DNA from: Nitrospinota bacterium | Lineage (GTDB): Bacteria > Nitrospinota_A > UBA7883 > JADGGD01 | NCBI GenBank assembly: GCA_015229165.1 | Contig: JADGCD010000118.1 | Span: 1-7,067, forward strand | Reading direction: 5' to 3' | Length of the DNA: 7,067 nucleotides | In this document: positions 5,229 to 7,067 of the stretch, in pieces | How positions within the stretch are numbered: the stretch's first letter is position 1 | Layout: every line of letters starts with the position of its first letter | Program-made: the position numbers and the translations under genes | The notes under the pieces: model-generated | What the model saw: only the letters and a program-made list of their open reading frames with translations | What the model was told of the DNA's origin: nothing | Databases searched by the model: none

Positions 5229-6640
5229 AGGGCGAACTCCTCGATGCTCTCCCGTTCGGCGTCCAGCGCCAGGGCCAGGTCGGAGAGCTGGTCGTCGTTG
5301 AGTCCGAGGGCGTTGCGGGCCGCAGGGTCGAGGGGGGCGACGGCATGGTCCCCGGCGGCGCCCAGACGGATCTGCCGGCAGAGGACGTCGGCGGCGTGGA
5401 CCACCGCGACCACCCCCATGCTCGACGAGGGGGCGGCGGAGAGCTGGTGGTGGTAGCGGATGGCGTCGATGACCTCCGGGGGGAATTGCCATTTGCGGGC
5501 CAGATGGTACCCGGCCTCGGCGTGGGGCATCCCCATCAGCTCCTGCTCCAGCTCCCCCACCCAGACGTTGCGCCGCAGGGCCTCTTCGACCACCTTTGCG
5601 TACTCTTCGTTGAAATAGTTGTCGAAGATCACCTTGCCGATGTCGTGCAGCGGCGCCGACTTGAAAAGGAGGTCGACGGTTTCGTTGTCGAGGCGTGCGG
5701 CGTACTCCGGGCGTTCACGCAATTTCAGCGCCAGCGCCCGGACATATCGCTGCGTCCGCAACAGGTGGGCGCCGGTCTCGTTGTCGCGGGTTTCGGCCAG
5801 CGACGCCAGCGCGTGGATGGTCACGTCGCGGGTCCGCTGCAACTCCTCGGTCCGGGCCTTGAGGCTTTCGATCATCCGGTTGGTGTAGATCCCCATGAGG
5901 CCGAACTCGTTGTTGCGGACCACCGTCACCCGGGTGTCGAGGTCTCCGCTGGTGGCCGTGGCCAGAACCCGGTTCTCGGCCTTGAAGAACAGGTTGAGGT
6001 TTTTCGAGAGGGAGAGGGAGAGGTTGATCAGGTGGGCCAGCGCCACCAGCGCGACGAACAGGATCTCCCCTGCCACCGCCCAGCGGGCCGCCGCCATCTC
6101 CTCCGGGGGGATATGTCCCAGCCACTCCATGTCCTTGATGACCACCAGCGTCACCACCGTGGCCACCACGCCGACCACCACCACCGCCCCGACGCTGAAC
6201 CGGGCGGTCAGCGGCATATAGCGGCGGACCGGGAGCATCGAACGCCCCTCGGCCACCAGCTCGTCGTAGAGAAGCCGCTCCTCGGCGAGTTGCAGGTCGA
6301 GCGTGGCGAAAAAGCCGAGCCCGACACAGGCCACCACGATCTTCAGGCCGCTGCCGAGGGGGAAGTCGTACACCGCCATATTGAAGAACGTGATGACCGC
6401 CGCGATGACCAGGAAGATGACCCCCTCCGCCCGGAGCGCCCCGGCCAGCCGCTCCTCCGGGCCGAGGGAGAGAACCGTGCGCCGCCAGTACGCGGGGCGC
6501 AGCAGGAGGGCCAAACCGAAGACCAGCCCCATCTCGGCGATCCAGGCTTCCAGCTCCAGCGAGTCGATGAAGGGACAGACCTCCCCCCCATAGATCGCCA
6601 ACGTGGCGGCGGCGAAGAGATAGTGAAGAAACGGTCGCAT
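5225..6640 (-). CDS. Six-helix membrane protein with HAMP and hybrid HD-GYP/HDOD phosphohydrolase domain
   Basis: This 471-residue protein heads the signalling operon. Six hydrophobic segments (about 5-24, 33-49, 70-92, 98-116, 146-168, 187-207) precede a HAMP-like region (about 210-262, with SGDLDTRV and NEFGLMG) and a short coiled coil. From 270 the sequence is typical HD-GYP (TIHALASLAETRDNETGAH, then SAPLHDIGK at 328-336). After Lys336 it becomes HDOD-like: FNEEYAKV, PHAEAGYHLARKWQFPPEVI, YHHQ, VVHAADVL. Candidate metal ligands Glu288, His292, His332, Asp333, His373, His397, His398 and Asp418 are all present, but the HHExxDGxGYP signature is absent. It could therefore be an active phosphodiesterase with altered substrate choice, or a non-catalytic scaffold as many HDOD proteins are. 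ATG 6640 follows GGGGA by seven bases. The stop overlaps the kinase start. Membrane-HAMP-HD architecture is confident; substrate is unknown. Confidence 0.88.
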   Translation of the reverse strand: MRPFLHYLFAAATLAIYGGEVCPFIDSLELEAWIAEMGLVFGLALLLRPAYWRRTVLSLGPEERLAGALRAEGVIFLVIAAVITFFNMAVYDFPLGSGLKIVVACVGLGFFATLDLQLAEERLLYDELVAEGRSMLPVRRYMPLTARFSVGAVVVVGVVATVVTLVVIKDMEWLGHIPPEEMAAARWAVAGEILFVALVALAHLINLSLSLSKNLNLFFKAENRVLATATSGDLDTRVTVVRNNEFGLMGIYTNRMIESLKARTEELQRTRDVTIHALASLAETRDNETGAHLLRTQRYVRALALKLRERPEYAARLDNETVDLLFKSAPLHDIGKVIFDNYFNEEYAKVVEEALRRNVWVGELEQELMGMPHAEAGYHLARKWQFPPEVIDAIRYHHQLSAAPSSSMGVVAVVHAADVLCRQIRLGAAGDHAVAPLDPAARNALGLNDDQLSDLALALDAERESIEEFAL

Positions 6641-6667
6641 TGGCTCGTCCCCAAAGAGATGTTTCAG

Positions 6668-6676
6668 ATTCTAGCA
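6668..6676 (-). promoter_or_regulatory. Candidate extended -10 promoter for the signalling operon
   Basis: Read on the minus strand, TGCTAGAAT (6676-6668) combines a TG extension with TAGAAT, five of six matches to the -10 consensus. There is no good -35 at 17 bases, which the extended -10 could offset. Transcription would start near 6661, about 20 bases before the ATG at 6640, leaving room for the GGGGA ribosome site. Confidence 0.4.
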
Positions 6677-6730
6677 GACCGGGGACGCAGGCGTTGCCAT
6701 CGGCGCCGGATCGGGGCATACTGTGCGCTT

Positions 6731-6758
6731 TTGCATGCGAGCCAAAGAGGCGTAGTAT
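6731..6758 (+). promoter_or_regulatory. Candidate sigma-70 promoter for dxs
   Basis: TTGCAT (6731-6736) and TAGTAT (6753-6758) are separated by 16 bases and match the -35 and -10 consensus at four and five positions. The -10 box ends only six bases before the dxs ATG at 6765, so a transcript from it would be leaderless or nearly so. A promoter further upstream using AGAGG (6746-6750) as ribosome site is the alternative. Confidence 0.35.
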
Positions 6759-6764
6759 TAGCGG

Positions 6765-7067
6765 ATGGAACCGGAGTCGTACGAAATCCTCCCCCGCATC
6801 CAGGGGCCCGAAGGGGTCAAGGGACTGGCGGCCGAGGAGCTGCCCGCGCTGGCCGAGGAGCTGCGCCGCCGCATCATCGAAGTGGTGTCGCGCAACGGGG
6901 GGCATCTGGCCAGCTCGCTGGGGGTGGTCGACCTGACCATCGCGCTCCACCGGGTCTTTTCCACGCCGACCGACCGGATCGTTTGGGACGTTGGCCATCA
7001 GTGCTACGCCCACAAGCTCCTGACCGGACGGCACGCCGCCTTCGACACCCTCCGGACCGAAGGGGGA
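6765..7067 (+). CDS. dxs: 1-deoxy-D-xylulose-5-phosphate synthase, N-terminal part (runs off the right edge)
   Basis: DXS condenses pyruvate and glyceraldehyde 3-phosphate with thiamine diphosphate, the first step of the MEP route to isoprenoids and also a source of thiamine and pyridoxal precursors. The visible 101 residues match the N-terminus of the family: LRRRIIEVVSRNGGHLASS with His47 in NGGHL, LGVVDLTIALHRVF, then TDRIVWDVGHQCYAHKLLTGR with His78 in DVGHQ, and FDTLRTEGG. The glycine-rich thiamine diphosphate and transketolase domains lie outside the window. ATG 6765 is the only workable start, since an in-frame TAG sits two codons upstream and the conserved region begins soon after. 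The nearest ribosome site is AGAGG, 14 bases upstream, which is rather far. It is divergent from the signalling operon across a 124-base spacer. Identity is essentially certain. Confidence 0.95.
   Translation, partial: MEPESYEILPRIQGPEGVKGLAAEELPALAEELRRRIIEVVSRNGGHLASSLGVVDLTIALHRVFSTPTDRIVWDVGHQCYAHKLLTGRHAAFDTLRTEGG

Noticed and set aside
3394..5346. Upstream extension of the response regulator frame
   Set aside because: The added codons are the off-frame shadow of the kinase gene; the receiver domain begins just after ATG 3393, which has a good ribosome site.
3510..5456. 648-codon open frame on the plus strand opposite the kinase gene
   Set aside because: It is antisense to a kinase with every catalytic motif intact. 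Its translation is low-complexity, rich in Gly, Arg, Asp and His, with no recognisable domain, as expected from GC-rich third positions read in reverse.
5229..5492. Upstream extension of the kinase frame by 88 codons
   Set aside because: The added sequence is proline/arginine-rich and lies inside the conserved HDOD region of the preceding gene; the GTG at 5228 has a good ribosome site and a coupled overlap.
6686..6699. Possible sigma-54 promoter upstream of the HD gene (minus strand TGGCAACGCCTGCG)
   Set aside because: The GG and GC elements are 8 bases apart rather than the required 10, so it does not fit a -24/-12 promoter.

Overview
The window is a GC-rich (about two-thirds G+C by eye), densely packed bacterial chromosome segment with strong G/C bias at third codon positions and several GTG starts. 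Gene content (lipoyl synthase, the DXS/MEP isoprenoid route, a NtrC-type regulator, a b-type hydrogenase-like cytochrome, an HD/HDOD signalling protein) suggests a Gram-negative, respiring bacterium of a deltaproteobacterial, Nitrospirota or similar lineage. The lineage is an inference; nothing in the window fixes the taxon. I see no mobile element, tRNA, rRNA or CRISPR array.

Layout. Positions 1-493 (minus) hold the N-terminal 164 residues of a diheme cytochrome b resembling the membrane anchor of Ni,Fe-hydrogenases (HyaC type); the gene runs off the left edge. The intergenic stretch 494-672 carries a candidate minus-strand promoter overlapped by two short dyads. On the plus strand, a 99-residue two-helix membrane protein (673-972) overlaps lipA (969-1820) by four bases. 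The converging lipA and signalling operon are separated by 1821-1998, which holds several related GGGGGCTT/AAGCCCCC hairpins that probably act as terminators.

Positions 6640-1999 (minus) form a compact three-gene signalling operon joined by two 4-base stop/start overlaps (GTGA and ATGA). It encodes a six-helix membrane protein with HAMP and HD-family domains, a soluble GAF-PAS histidine kinase, and a NtrC-family response regulator. The membrane protein is the most interesting item. Its phosphohydrolase domain begins as a standard HD-GYP domain but continues after the HDIGK motif as an HDOD domain. It keeps what look like all metal ligands while lacking the GYP signature. The regulator has a GAFTGA loop that departs from consensus at two positions, including the threonine, so its use of sigma-54 is uncertain. 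A plausible reading is that the membrane protein senses a signal and hydrolyses a nucleotide or changes shape, the kinase GAF/PAS domains read that or another cytoplasmic cue, and the regulator changes transcription.

Divergently from this operon, dxs begins at 6765 and runs off the right edge after 101 codons. The 124-base divergent spacer holds candidate promoters for both directions.
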